Assembly (NCBI GenBank): GCA_964374025.1
Contig: CAYJWU010000005.1
Coordinates: forward strand, 1-35,011
Direction of reading: 5' to 3'
DNA: 35,011 nt
DNA from: JBASTI01 sp964374025
GTDB lineage: Bacteria > Patescibacteriota > Minisyncoccia > Spechtbacterales > HO2-43-30
Shown: in pieces, positions 1 to 7,379 of the stretch
How the letters are laid out: every line of letters begins with the position of its first letter
How positions within the stretch are numbered: the first letter of the stretch is position 1
Notes under the pieces: generated by a model
What the model was told of the DNA's origin: nothing
Seen by the model: the letters and a program-made list of their open reading frames with translations, nothing else
Databases searched by the model: none
Position numbers and translations under genes: made by a program

Positions 1-22
1 ATAAAGCGGCCGCTTTTATATA

Positions 23-51
23 TTGCCGCAAGATGCAATAGGGTTTATAAT
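23..51 (+). promoter_or_regulatory. Promoter of aspS
   Basis: TTGCCG at 23-28 and TATAAT at 46-51 are separated by 17 nt. The aspS ATG is at 61, so the transcript would have at most a few leader bases. A GC-rich palindrome with a T run (AAAGCGGCCGCTTTTAT, from position 3) just upstream may end the preceding transcription unit. Confidence 0.7.
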
Positions 52-60
52 TAAAACACA

Positions 61-1446
61 ATGAGAGTATATATAGGGGATACAATTAAAAGCGAGGGCG
101 AGAAAATTACAGTTGCCGGCTGGGTGCAGGCAAGGAGAGATCACGGGAAGATTATTTTTATTGATTTAAGGGACGCGTCTGGCATTTTGCAAGTAGTTTT
201 TACGCCAAAAAACGAACAGCTTTATAGGGCGGCGCAGGCGCTTCGCCCGGAGTGGGTTCTCAAAATTACGGGGGATATAAAAGCGCGGCCCGAGAATATG
301 AAGAACCCCGATATCGCGACAGGCGATTTTGAATTGGTCGTAGAATCGCTCGAAATTTTAAGCAAGGCCGAAACCCCGCCGTTTCCAATTGAGGGTACAG
401 GTTATGATACTAGCGAAGATTTAAGGTGGAAATATCGTTACCTTGATATGCGCCGTCCCCGCGTAGCAGAAATCCTAAAAAAACGCGCTTCTATGAAGCG
501 GTTTATACGCGAATATTTATCAGATAAAGGATTCCTTGAAGTTGACACGCCCATTCTCACAAAGAGCACCCCGGAGGGGGCGCGCGATTTTCTTGTGCCT
601 TCACGTTTGCATCAGGGGAAATTTTATGCATTACCGCAATCTCCCCAGCAATATAAGCAGCTCCTTATGGTCGCTGGCCTTGAGAAGTATTTTCAGTTCC
701 CACGGTGTTTCCGGGACGAAGATTTGCGCGGAGACAGGGTTCTTGAATTCGACCAGCTTGATATAGAAATGTCCTTTATTGACCAGGAAGATATTTTAAA
801 GCTTACGGAAGAGCTTGTCATTGAAGTTTCAGAAAAAGTTATCGGTAAAAAAATTCAGGAAAAACCATTTCCTCGCATGACCCACAAGGACGTTATGGGA
901 CAGTATAAAAGCGATAAGCCGGATTTGCGGCGCGATCCAAATGACACAAATACTTTGGCATATCTTTGGGTTACGGACTTCCCCATGTTTGAGAAAAAAG
1001 AGGATTCTAGCATAGGCGCTGCCCATCATCCCTTTACCGCGATGCAGGATGATGACATAATAAAGCTAGATAGCAAGGATAAAATATTTAAAATCAAAGC
1101 CAAGCAGTATGACCTCGTATTGAATGGCAATGAAGTATTCGGGGGGAGCATACGAACTGCGGATCCGGAAATTCTTACGAAGGTTTTTAATGTACTCGGG
1201 TATTCAAAGGAGGAAATTCGGGAAAGGTTTAAGCATCTCCTCGAGGCATTTTCCTACGGAGTTCCCCCGCATGGGGGCATCGCGGCGGGTTTTGATCGCT
1301 GGCTTATGGCGTTGCTCGCAGAGCCAAGCATCCGGGAGGTCATACCATTTCCCACATCCGGCAGTGGCATTACATCGGTCATGGAAGCGCCGTCCAGTGT
1401 GGGTAAGAAGCAACTGTCCGAACTCCATATAAAAGTGATAGAATAA
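61..1446 (+). CDS. aspS: Aspartyl-tRNA synthetase, class II, lacking the GAD insertion domain
   Basis: Charges tRNA with aspartate in the cytoplasm. The 461-aa product has an N-terminal OB-fold anticodon-binding domain (about residues 1-105), class II motif 2 (FRDEDLRGDRVLEF at 217-230), the flipping-loop-like SPQQYKQ, and motif 3 (GGIAAGFDRW at 405-414). Bacterial AspRS is usually about 590 aa because a GAD domain sits between the KPDLR and LWVTDFP segments. Here those segments are only about 12 residues apart (KPDLR at 286-290, LWVTDFP at 302-308), so the insertion is absent, as in archaeal enzymes. The core is otherwise bacterial-like. Whether it also charges tRNA-Asn cannot be read from the sequence. 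It is followed after 4 nt by a carboxypeptidase gene, so the two are probably co-transcribed. Confidence 0.96.
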   Translation: MRVYIGDTIKSEGEKITVAGWVQARRDHGKIIFIDLRDASGILQVVFTPKNEQLYRAAQALRPEWVLKITGDIKARPENMKNPDIATGDFELVVESLEILSKAETPPFPIEGTGYDTSEDLRWKYRYLDMRRPRVAEILKKRASMKRFIREYLSDKGFLEVDTPILTKSTPEGARDFLVPSRLHQGKFYALPQSPQQYKQLLMVAGLEKYFQFPRCFRDEDLRGDRVLEFDQLDIEMSFIDQEDILKLTEELVIEVSEKVIGKKIQEKPFPRMTHKDVMGQYKSDKPDLRRDPNDTNTLAYLWVTDFPMFEKKEDSSIGAAHHPFTAMQDDDIIKLDSKDKIFKIKAKQYDLVLNGNEVFGGSIRTADPEILTKVFNVLGYSKEEIRERFKHLLEAFSYGVPPHGGIAAGFDRWLMALLAEPSIREVIPFPTSGSGITSVMEAPSSVGKKQLSELHIKVIE

Positions 1447-1450
1447 ACTC

Positions 1451-2527
1451 ATGCGATATATCATACTTTTTATAATCGCGATACTCCTGCCCGTATTCGC
1501 CTTTTTGAATTTCTCGCAAAATGATGGAAAAGTCGCGCCGCGCGCGAAGGAAAAAACTGCGTCAATATCTCGCGCGGCGGTAGGATCGGAAGAAACAAGC
1601 GCCGATACAGATTCGGCGCCCGACGAAGACACCCAAAATACAAAATATAAAATCCCCGAAATCCAATATACGGGGCCGAGCAATTTCCCGCTTGGTACAA
1701 CTATAAGCCAGCCGTATTTGGAAAATTTCAAATCCCCCAACTTTTTCCCTATACGCAACTGGGATGTCAAAATAGAGAATGCGGACGCGGCCTCGACCTT
1801 GGTCCTTGAGCCCGTTACCCAAAAGGCGATTCAACACAAAAACATTTTTGACGCTAGGCCCATCGCGAGTCTCACAAAGCTTATGACGGCGTTTGTCGTG
1901 ATTGAAGATATGAATTTAGCAAGCGAGGTTGTTGTTTCCGAAAACGCGGTTGCCGCGTACGGAGATCAAGGAGGTCTAGCTCCGCGCGAGGTGCTGCGCG
2001 TTGAGGACCTACTTCACATATTGCTTATTGAGTCAAGCAACGACGCGGCTATTGCTCTTGAAGAATATTACAACGCGTATCGCACCGAGCAGGATAGGAC
2101 TTTTGTCGCGGCAATGAATCAAAAGGCGCAGGAACTTGGCCTTTTGGATACCTTTTTTGTTGAACCAAGCGGCCTGAATATAAATAATCGTTCTACCGCG
2201 TATGACCTCGCGCGGCTCGCAGATTATGTGTTCCAGCGCCCGATATTGCGCCAGATTATGTCCACACAGGTCATTGATGTCGCGTCCAAAGATGGCCTTG
2301 TCAACCATCACTTGGTGAATTCAAACAAACTCCTTGGCGTTTTGAAGGGGGTGCTCGCGGGCAAAACCGGCTATACTGAAGAGGCGGGCGAGTCGCTTGT
2401 ATTGTTTGTAAAAAAGAGCGAAAACCTAGACGATTATCTCATATATGTAATCCTCGGTTCCCCTGATCGCGTCAAAGCCGCGCGACACTTGATCGACTGG
2501 GTTGACAGGGCATATATTTGGGAATAG
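1451..2527 (+). CDS. dacA: D-alanyl-D-alanine carboxypeptidase (peptidase S11, PBP5-like)
   Basis: Removes the terminal D-Ala from peptidoglycan pentapeptides outside the cytoplasmic membrane. The 358-aa protein starts with a hydrophobic signal/anchor (residues 2-19), then a low-complexity linker to about residue 100. The penicillin-binding motifs are SLTK (S140-K143, nucleophile and base), SSN (195-197) and KTG (305-307). The usual C-terminal amphipathic anchor of PBP5 is not evident, so the N-terminal segment probably holds it at the membrane. It starts 4 nt after aspS, with a rho-independent terminator shortly after its stop, so the two genes form one unit. Assignment to the family is secure; the precise substrate is inferred. 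Confidence 0.92.
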   Translation: MRYIILFIIAILLPVFAFLNFSQNDGKVAPRAKEKTASISRAAVGSEETSADTDSAPDEDTQNTKYKIPEIQYTGPSNFPLGTTISQPYLENFKSPNFFPIRNWDVKIENADAASTLVLEPVTQKAIQHKNIFDARPIASLTKLMTAFVVIEDMNLASEVVVSENAVAAYGDQGGLAPREVLRVEDLLHILLIESSNDAAIALEEYYNAYRTEQDRTFVAAMNQKAQELGLLDTFFVEPSGLNINNRSTAYDLARLADYVFQRPILRQIMSTQVIDVASKDGLVNHHLVNSNKLLGVLKGVLAGKTGYTEEAGESLVLFVKKSENLDDYLIYVILGSPDRVKAARHLIDWVDRAYIWE

Positions 2528-2546
2528 GATAATATCGTCGCGTCTG

Positions 2547-2570
2547 GCCCGTGTGTAAAACGGGCTTTTT
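2547..2570 (+). terminator. Rho-independent terminator after the carboxypeptidase gene
   Basis: GCCCG (2547-2551) pairs with CGGGC (2561-2565) across a 9-nt loop, followed by five T. It separates aspS-dacA from the next unit and makes a start for the next gene at 2551 impossible. Confidence 0.85.
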
Positions 2571-2619
2571 GTTTGCAATAAAAAGTACTTTTGTCAATAT
2601 TTATAGTGTCTATTTTTTG

Positions 2620-2634
2620 TGGTATTCTAGGCGC
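2620..2634 (+). promoter_or_regulatory. Extended -10 promoter, leaderless start
   Basis: TGGTATTCT at 2620-2628 is an extended -10 box. Exactly 6 nt separate it from the ATG at 2635, so transcription should start at or next to that ATG. The -35 is weak. Nearly the same string (TTTTGTGGTATTCT) precedes the gene at 8731. Confidence 0.7.
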
Positions 2635-3723
2635 ATGGCAAAATCGTTATTTAAGGCGGCGATAGATCTTAGGAGGCATACTTCGCTCGTATACGCCGAA
2701 GGCGTATTTAGTTTGGGGGCAAGGAAGAAATTGCCCATGCGGACAAAGACCGCGGATGGGGTTTTGCGCTACGCCCCATATAAAATAGCGGGGGTTGTTG
2801 ATTCGGGGGCTGGGGGGGTGGTAGTAAGCGACATCTTGCCCGTATATCTTAGAGATAGCAAACATCGCAAAGTCCCCATATTCCATACCCTAGAAGAAGC
2901 CAGGGCAAAAACTGATGCCGATGTTTTGATTTTGGGCTCTGCGCCCGAGGGCGGGGAATTGCCGGAAGAGTATAGAGGAGATATTGCTTGGGCAATCAAA
3001 AATAAGATGCATATTGTTTCGGGCCTGCACTATGCGCTTGGAGAGGATAAAACATTAAGAAGTTTGGCGCAGCGAAATAGCGTTGTGATCTGGGATACGC
3101 GTCATGTTTCCGAAAGCAAGCAACAAGCGATCCCAATATGTTCCGCAAGGGCATATCATGTTAAAAAACCTATTGTACTGACGGTTGGGACAGACGCCGC
3201 TATCGGGAAAATGACCGTGTCGTATGAAATGCACCGCGCGGCAGAAAAACTTGGCGTAAAAAGTTGCGTAATACCGACTGGCCAGACCGCAATAATGATA
3301 AATGGGTGGGGCGTGGCGATTGACGCGTTGCCCGCGGATTTTATGGCTGGAGCTGTTGAGCAAATGGTTATAGAAATGGCAAAAAATCATGATATTTTGT
3401 TTGTGGAGGGACAGGGAAGTTTATTTCATCCCGCGTACGCAAACACCTGCATCTCGCTTATTCATGGAGCAGTGCCTACGCATATGGTTTTAGTGCATCG
3501 ACCCCAGCGTAAACATTCGATTGGCTCAAAACTTATTAAATTGCCGACTATCAAGGACGCAATTCGCCGGTATGAAAATGCCGTATTACCCTCATACCGT
3601 AACGCGAAAGTTATAGGAGTTGCGGTCTATGGAGGCGCGCTTGGAGAGCGCTGTGATTTGCCGGTGTTTGACGCGATAAAAGATCGCGATGCCGTTCTGA
3701 ATTTAGTAAAAAGCATTTTATGA
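2635..3723 (+). CDS. DUF1611 family P-loop protein (DgcN-like)
   Basis: The 362-aa product has the two-part DUF1611 architecture: an N-terminal Rossmann-like region (about residues 45-165) and a C-terminal P-loop domain with GTDAAIGKMT and a long conserved core (VEGQGSLFHPAY). Family members in other bacteria are paired with D/L-Glu epimerases, and DgcN has been reported as a D-glutamate N-acetyltransferase; here there is no epimerase neighbour. The start at 2635 is chosen because a longer frame from 2551 would begin inside the terminator and a leaderless promoter precisely fits 2635. Its stop overlaps the next ATG (ATGA at 3720-3723), so it is translationally coupled to a Mur ligase. This suggests, but does not prove, a role with D-Glu or a related amino acid in wall chemistry. 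Confidence 0.85.
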   Translation: MAKSLFKAAIDLRRHTSLVYAEGVFSLGARKKLPMRTKTADGVLRYAPYKIAGVVDSGAGGVVVSDILPVYLRDSKHRKVPIFHTLEEARAKTDADVLILGSAPEGGELPEEYRGDIAWAIKNKMHIVSGLHYALGEDKTLRSLAQRNSVVIWDTRHVSESKQQAIPICSARAYHVKKPIVLTVGTDAAIGKMTVSYEMHRAAEKLGVKSCVIPTGQTAIMINGWGVAIDALPADFMAGAVEQMVIEMAKNHDILFVEGQGSLFHPAYANTCISLIHGAVPTHMVLVHRPQRKHSIGSKLIKLPTIKDAIRRYENAVLPSYRNAKVIGVAVYGGALGERCDLPVFDAIKDRDAVLNLVKSIL

Positions 3724-5042
3724 ATAAGAAACACATTCACATCGTGGGCATCTGTGGCGTAACAATGGCGCCGCTTGCTGTGTTGTATAAGAAAATGGCC
3801 TGGAAGGTGACGGGCTCTGACCGCGCATTTTTCCCGCCCATGAGCACGTATCTTGAAAAAAACGGTATCAAAATTTTGGCGGGTTTTAGGAAAGAGCACA
3901 TGAGATCAAGCGCGGACCTTGTGCTCGTCAATGCGTTTATCACGGAAAAAAATCCAGAAATTGTTGAGGCAAAAATAAGAAACATACCGGTGAAAGTATA
4001 CGCGGATGTTTTACCCGAGCTTATTGAGCGGGAAAACTCCGTCGTTATAGCGGGGGATTGCGGGAAAACTTCAACAGCTGCCCTTGCCGTCTGGGTCTTG
4101 GAAAAAGCAGGGCATAACCCGAATTTCATGATAGGCGGCATACCTTTAAACTTTGAGCACGGCATACGTAGAACAAAATCCGAGTGGTCTGTAATGGAGG
4201 GCGATGAATATCCGGCTTCAAGTTGGGATAATACTCCAAGGTTTTTTTACTACAATCCAAAGTATCTCATACTCACTGATGTGCGCTGGGATCACATGGA
4301 TAAGTTCAAAACTCCAGAGCAATATATAAATATTTTTGAAAAATTGGTTGCCAAAATTCCGAGCAACGGCGTAATAATCGCGAATAGGGAAGGAGAAAAT
4401 GTAAAGCAAGTCGTAAAGAAGGCACAAGCCGAAGTCGTCTTTTATGATAGCGCGAGCTTTCGAAATTTTCCCACGCCATTTCGCGGATATATCTGGCGCC
4501 AAAATTCCGCGGCGGTTATCGCGCTCGCGCGGTGCCTTGGAATTAACGATGAGATAACGAGAGGCGCGCTAAAAACATTTTTAGGAATTAAACGGAGGCA
4601 GGAAGTCCGCGCGAGGTTTAAAAACGCGGTTGTCATTGACGATAACGCCCACACACCTGTCAAAGTTTCAGGAGGCCTTGAGGCGATATCAAAAATGTTT
4701 CCCGGGTATTCTTTGTGCGTAATATATGAACCCGGAAACCGGAGCGCGGCCGCGCTAAAAATGGACGGCTACAAAGAATGCTTTAGCCGCGCAGAAACAG
4801 TTATATTGCCGCGTGTCAGCTCCGCGAGTGAGGAGATCCGCGATTTTAACAAGCGGCTTGCTAGAAAATTGAAACAATACTATAGAAATTGCTATTATGC
4901 CGAAGAGGACGAAGGCGTTATTGCTCAAATTCAAAAAATGGCCGAGAGGGCCAAAGTAAATAGAAAAAGGATTGCCATTGTGTTTATGAGTCAGAAAGGA
5001 TTTCGGGGAATGATCGAGGGCGTTATTTCTCTTCTTCGATGA
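3720..5042 (+). CDS. Mur ligase family protein, Mpl/MurC-like
   Basis: An ATP-dependent amide ligase, 440 aa, with the three Mur domains: an N-terminal Rossmann fold (HIVGICGVTMAPLA at 6-20), a central ATPase with P-loop GDCGKTS (112-118) and the catalytic VMEGDEYPASSWD segment (158-170), and a C-terminal Mur domain (DNAHTPVKVSGGL). The EGDEY and the RWDHMD strings match Mpl (UDP-MurNAc: tripeptide ligase, wall recycling) and MurC better than MurD, MurE or MurF. The acceptor and amino acid are not deducible. It is coupled to the DUF1611 gene by ATGA overlap. Its last 20 bases overlap tail-to-tail with a small zinc-ribbon gene on the other strand. It could be the MurC of this genome, since none other is visible in the window. 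Confidence 0.85.
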   Translation: MNKKHIHIVGICGVTMAPLAVLYKKMAWKVTGSDRAFFPPMSTYLEKNGIKILAGFRKEHMRSSADLVLVNAFITEKNPEIVEAKIRNIPVKVYADVLPELIERENSVVIAGDCGKTSTAALAVWVLEKAGHNPNFMIGGIPLNFEHGIRRTKSEWSVMEGDEYPASSWDNTPRFFYYNPKYLILTDVRWDHMDKFKTPEQYINIFEKLVAKIPSNGVIIANREGENVKQVVKKAQAEVVFYDSASFRNFPTPFRGYIWRQNSAAVIALARCLGINDEITRGALKTFLGIKRRQEVRARFKNAVVIDDNAHTPVKVSGGLEAISKMFPGYSLCVIYEPGNRSAAALKMDGYKECFSRAETVILPRVSSASEEIRDFNKRLARKLKQYYRNCYYAEEDEGVIAQIQKMAERAKVNRKRIAIVFMSQKGFRGMIEGVISLLR

Positions 5043-5187
5043 TTTTTATAACCACCGAACCGTCCGGCTTGACTTTCGTAATTTCAAAAGAGACGCCGCA
5101 ATAGTCGCATTCAAACCATCGTCCGACTTCCGTATCTTTGGCCTCTATATTTTTATCATTTTTACATTCAGGACAAGTGATTGTCAT
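5023..5187 (-). CDS. 54-aa zinc-ribbon protein resembling the LysW/ArgW amino-group carrier
   Basis: The product has CPEC at 5-8 and CDYC at 27-30, which would bind one zinc, followed by a beta-rich acidic tail ending IIEEEK. Length (54 aa), Cys spacing, the EVGRWFECDYC segment and an acidic C-terminus resemble LysW, the carrier whose C-terminal Glu is charged with amino acids in lysine/arginine synthesis. Here the last residue is Lys rather than Glu and the EDWGE tail is absent, so the carrier role is only an inference; a plain zinc-ribbon adaptor is possible. The start is decided by a leaderless promoter with ideal spacing. The gene lies antisense between the Mur ligase (20-bp tail overlap) and the PLP enzyme; its ATG shares the CATG at 5185-5188 with the opposite start. 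Confidence 0.72.
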   Translation of the reverse strand: MTITCPECKNDKNIEAKDTEVGRWFECDYCGVSFEITKVKPDGSVVIKIIEEEK

Positions 5188-6055
5188 GACTCCAATATAC
5201 AAAATAAATTTACATAGGTCAAATGTGTGGGCAAAACTGGAAAACCAGAATCCGACGGGCACCCATAAGGACAGATCTATGGAGCGCTGGATTTTATATT
5301 ACGTCAAGCGGGGCGTGCGTGAACTTGCGATTTCCTCGTCGGGGAATTCCGCGATCTCGGCCACGAAATATTGTAAGGAAAATAATATAAAGCTCAATAT
5401 ATTTTTATCCCCGAGCATTTCTCAAGAAAAAATTGAGCGCATTCGCTCATATACGAATATCATTTTACGCCTAACGAAGACGCCGAATAAGGACGCATTT
5501 AGATTCTGCAAGAAAAACAATGTTGCGAATCTGCGCGCTTCAAAAGATGACGCGGCGCTTGAGGGATACAAAGAAATCTCTCGCGAGTTAATGGAGCAGA
5601 TGCCGAAAATAGATAATATCTTTATTCCCACAAGTTCGGGCGCGACATTGGAGGGAATGTACGAGGGATACCGTATGGCGACCACCCCTAGCAGGGGAAT
5701 AAGCACACCCCGCTTATTTGCAGTGCAAACAACAAGAGTTCATCCGATCGCGAGTTATTTTGACAAAGGTTTTGCAAAAGAAGAAACAAGCCATGCAACT
5801 GCGATTGTAGACAGGGTTGCCCTTCGCAGAGATCGGGTGATTGAGATTATAAAGGAAACTGGGGGCGGGGGATTTGTGATATCAAATAAAGAACACGAAG
5901 ACGCAAAATATGCGCTGGGGAAGGCTGGATGGCGAAGCCAGGCGCCGCATGGTGCCTGGCATAGCGCGCTTTCGTTCGCGGGATTCTTAAAATGGCAAAA
6001 GCAAAATCCCAAAATTGCCGCAAGCAGAATTTCTGTTTGCATCTTTACGGATTGA
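5186..6055 (+). CDS. Threonine-synthase-like PLP enzyme (fold type II)
   Basis: The 289-aa product matches the tryptophan-synthase-beta/threonine-synthase superfamily: TPIYKINL at the start, the PLP lysine in NPTGTHKDRS (about 26-35), SSGNSAIS for the cofactor O3' Asn, and the glycine-rich phosphate loop PTSSGATLEG. Such enzymes carry out beta or gamma eliminations and replacements on O-activated amino acids (threonine, cysteate, diaminopropionate synthesis). At 289 aa it is shorter than most threonine synthases (350-450). The start at 5186 is preferred because TPIYK begins the conserved fold and upstream codons are antisense to the small zinc-ribbon gene; a start at 5138 is possible. No SD is seen. 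It probably reads on from the Mur ligase 143 nt upstream. Substrate unknown. Confidence 0.85.
   Translation: MTPIYKINLHRSNVWAKLENQNPTGTHKDRSMERWILYYVKRGVRELAISSSGNSAISATKYCKENNIKLNIFLSPSISQEKIERIRSYTNIILRLTKTPNKDAFRFCKKNNVANLRASKDDAALEGYKEISRELMEQMPKIDNIFIPTSSGATLEGMYEGYRMATTPSRGISTPRLFAVQTTRVHPIASYFDKGFAKEETSHATAIVDRVALRRDRVIEIIKETGGGGFVISNKEHEDAKYALGKAGWRSQAPHGAWHSALSFAGFLKWQKQNPKIAASRISVCIFTD
5194..5222 (-). promoter_or_regulatory. Leaderless promoter of the zinc-ribbon carrier-like gene
   Basis: On the minus strand TTGACC (5222-5217), a 17-nt spacer and TATATT (5199-5194) are followed by exactly 6 nt and the ATG at 5187. The whole promoter lies within the coding sequence of the oppositely oriented PLP enzyme gene. 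Confidence 0.75.
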
Positions 6056-6065
6056 TGCTATGCGG

Positions 6066-6093
6066 AAATAAAAAAGCAGGCGCATAGCCTGCT
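6066..6093 (-). terminator. Terminator of the metalloprotease gene
   Basis: AGCAGGC (6075-6081) pairs with GCCTGCT (6087-6093); on the minus strand a T run follows. An outer pairing TGCGGA/TCCGCA extends the dyad. Confidence 0.75.
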
Positions 6094-6156
6094 CCGCAAT
6101 AAACATCGGTGCAGTGCTCAAAACCGAAGCTTAACTTTCCTAGCAGGTTTTACGTC

Positions 6157-6816
6157 TTATTCCGTCTTGCCTAATCGTTGCTTCACGGCCCCAACCTCCA
6201 CGGGGGTTGGATGTATGTTGTACATCCATTCGGAGTACATAAGCTGGTACGGATTTGCGCTGTGACCTAGGCCAATACAGTGCCCAACCTCGTGGTGAAT
6301 TGTTCCCGTCCGAAGCCAAACCTTGGCCTCGTAGGAAAACAATTTTTCCGTGAGCAAAATTTTGCAGAAAGAAGGAGATTGACCTGGGCCGGCGAGGTTC
6401 ATACACCCGCTCCTCCCCTTACGTCCACGCCCACAAGTCCCATTGAAAGCATCTTCTGTCAAAATGACGAAGACAAAATCGTACTCCAAATCTTGAGAGG
6501 CAGGATGAAATGTAATCCCTGCCCGTGACCAACCCCTGGTGTCGTCTAGTATTTCCTTGATTTGAAAAACGACTAAGGCATGTCCAACAGTATCGACATT
6601 GTGTGTGCTTTGGACAGTCCACCTGATGTCCTTCTTGAGAATAGAGTGTGTCTCCGACAAATTTACAGAGGCGACATCCGCATTGATGGCACTTCGATAG
6701 GATGAACCGACGGATTCTAGGGTCAGGAATTCAAGGATTACTACTACTAGAAAAAGGCGTACCCATGCCCAGAACGCCCACCAAATCGGCTTTTCCAAAG
6801 AAGAGGTCCTAGCCAT
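6157..6816 (-). CDS. Membrane-anchored zinc metalloprotease, metzincin-type (DUF3152-like)
   Basis: The 219-aa protein has one N-terminal hydrophobic segment (about 12-32), giving a secreted or membrane-anchored catalytic domain. The zinc site HEVGHCIGLGH (H175, E176, H179, H185) fits HExxHxxGxxH of the metzincins, and LMYSEW downstream could be the Met-turn. The DTRGWSRAGITF segment resembles DUF3152 of Actinobacteria. Three or four Cys (128, 138, 151, 180) could form disulfides. Start is set by AAAGGAGG (6826-6833), 9 nt upstream. It has its own promoter and terminator and is richer in GC-ending codons than the neighbouring wall genes, which suggests a separately acquired gene. Target is unknown; extracellular protein processing or prey/host interaction are possibilities only. 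Confidence 0.82.
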   Translation of the reverse strand: MARTSSLEKPIWWAFWAWVRLFLVVVILEFLTLESVGSSYRSAINADVASVNLSETHSILKKDIRWTVQSTHNVDTVGHALVVFQIKEILDDTRGWSRAGITFHPASQDLEYDFVFVILTEDAFNGTCGRGRKGRSGCMNLAGPGQSPSFCKILLTEKLFSYEAKVWLRTGTIHHEVGHCIGLGHSANPYQLMYSEWMYNIHPTPVEVGAVKQRLGKTE

Positions 6817-6888
6817 TCCCTCTTACCTCCTTTCGTCACCTTCACCGCTGGCAGAATACGAATCGGCCCTTTCGCGTTTCGTATTTAT

Positions 6889-6917
6889 AACCTACCATAT
6901 TATCTAGCGCAGGTCAA
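6889..6917 (-). promoter_or_regulatory. Promoter of the metalloprotease gene
   Basis: On the minus strand TTGACC (6917-6912), 17 nt, then TAGGTT (6894-6889) with a TGG extension. This gives a leader of about 65 nt carrying the strong SD. Confidence 0.6.
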
Positions 6918-6968
6918 TAAAGGGCTTGCCCAAAGCTGAAGAAATATTATATCTACCTTTCCATAAAA

Positions 6969-7030
6969 TGGCTTAAGTAAGCCAAGACAGTAACAACGGG
7001 CTCTAAAAATGGCTTATACGGGCCATTTTT
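6969..7030. other. Two palindromes in the gap before the repeat region
   Basis: TGGCTTAAGTAAGCCA (6969-6984) is a palindrome. AAAAATGGC (7005-7013) pairs with GCCATTTTT (7022-7030) and has A and T runs on both sides, so it could terminate transcription in either direction. No gene is seen between 6918 and 7064. Confidence 0.55.
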
Positions 7031-7064
7031 GGGTTGCCAAATCACAAAAATCACTCGCAACATA

Positions 7065-7093
7065 TTGACAAAGCGTTCGAGATATGCTATACT
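7065..7093 (+). promoter_or_regulatory. Consensus promoter at the head of the repeat region
   Basis: TTGACA (7065-7070), 17-nt spacer, TGC-extended TATACT (7088-7093), then 6 nt and an ATG at 7100. This is the closest match to a consensus housekeeping promoter in the window, yet no recognisable gene follows. Confidence 0.85.
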
Positions 7094-7099
7094 ACTTTT

Positions 7100-7267
7100 A
7101 TGGATAACATACTCGGGGGGAGGAAGGGGGGAGGAAAAACTCATCCTCCATTCCTCTCCCGGGAGAGATTTACAATTATTTTGAAAACTGAATTGCGGAA
7201 ATACCGCAAGCAAAGTTTTCCCCACAGGAGACAAGTACTTGCCTCTTGGGGGAAGATCTTTAAATAA
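7100..7267 (+). CDS. Possible leaderless 55-aa ORF or structured leader RNA
   Basis: An open frame of 55 codons begins exactly 6 nt after the -10 box, as other leaderless genes here do. The product is basic (LRKYRKQ, PHRRQ) and matches nothing I recognise. The same RNA can fold: GGAGGA pairs with TCCTCC near 7130-7155, TCTCCCGGGAGA is a palindrome, and a long stem pairs CCCC and flanking bases near 7219 with GGGG near 7250. It may therefore be a structured leader for the SD-led frame at 7282 rather than a protein gene. Confidence 0.35.
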   Translation: MDNILGGRKGGGKTHPPFLSRERFTIILKTELRKYRKQSFPHRRQVLASWGKIFK

Positions 7268-7281
7268 TTTAGGGGGAGTAT

Positions 7282-7359
7282 ATGGCATATACGATTTGCC
7301 GGCGCGGGTGCGTGCACTCGAACCAGAAAAAGGCAAGGGAGTGCGTGGAGAGCATGTAG
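7282..7359 (+). CDS. Tiny SD-led ORF, 25 aa, three cysteines
   Basis: AGGGGGAG (7271-7278) lies a few bases before the ATG. The 25-residue product begins MAYTICRRGC and has a third Cys near the end. It follows the strong promoter at 7065 and ends just before the first long repeat. No homology recognised; it could be a leader peptide. Confidence 0.35.
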   Translation: MAYTICRRGCVHSNQKKARECVESM

Positions 7360-7379
7360 CGCCACGCGTTCTCAAAGTT

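Noticed and set aside
2551..2634. Upstream extension of the DUF1611 frame
   Set aside because: It begins within the terminator of the previous gene and would place the promoter inside the coding region. The leaderless start at 2635 explains all signals.
5685..5705. CCCCTAGCAGGGG in the PLP enzyme gene as an inserted element
   Set aside because: Arms are only 5 bp and no second copy was found in the window. It may be an insertion, but the evidence is thin.
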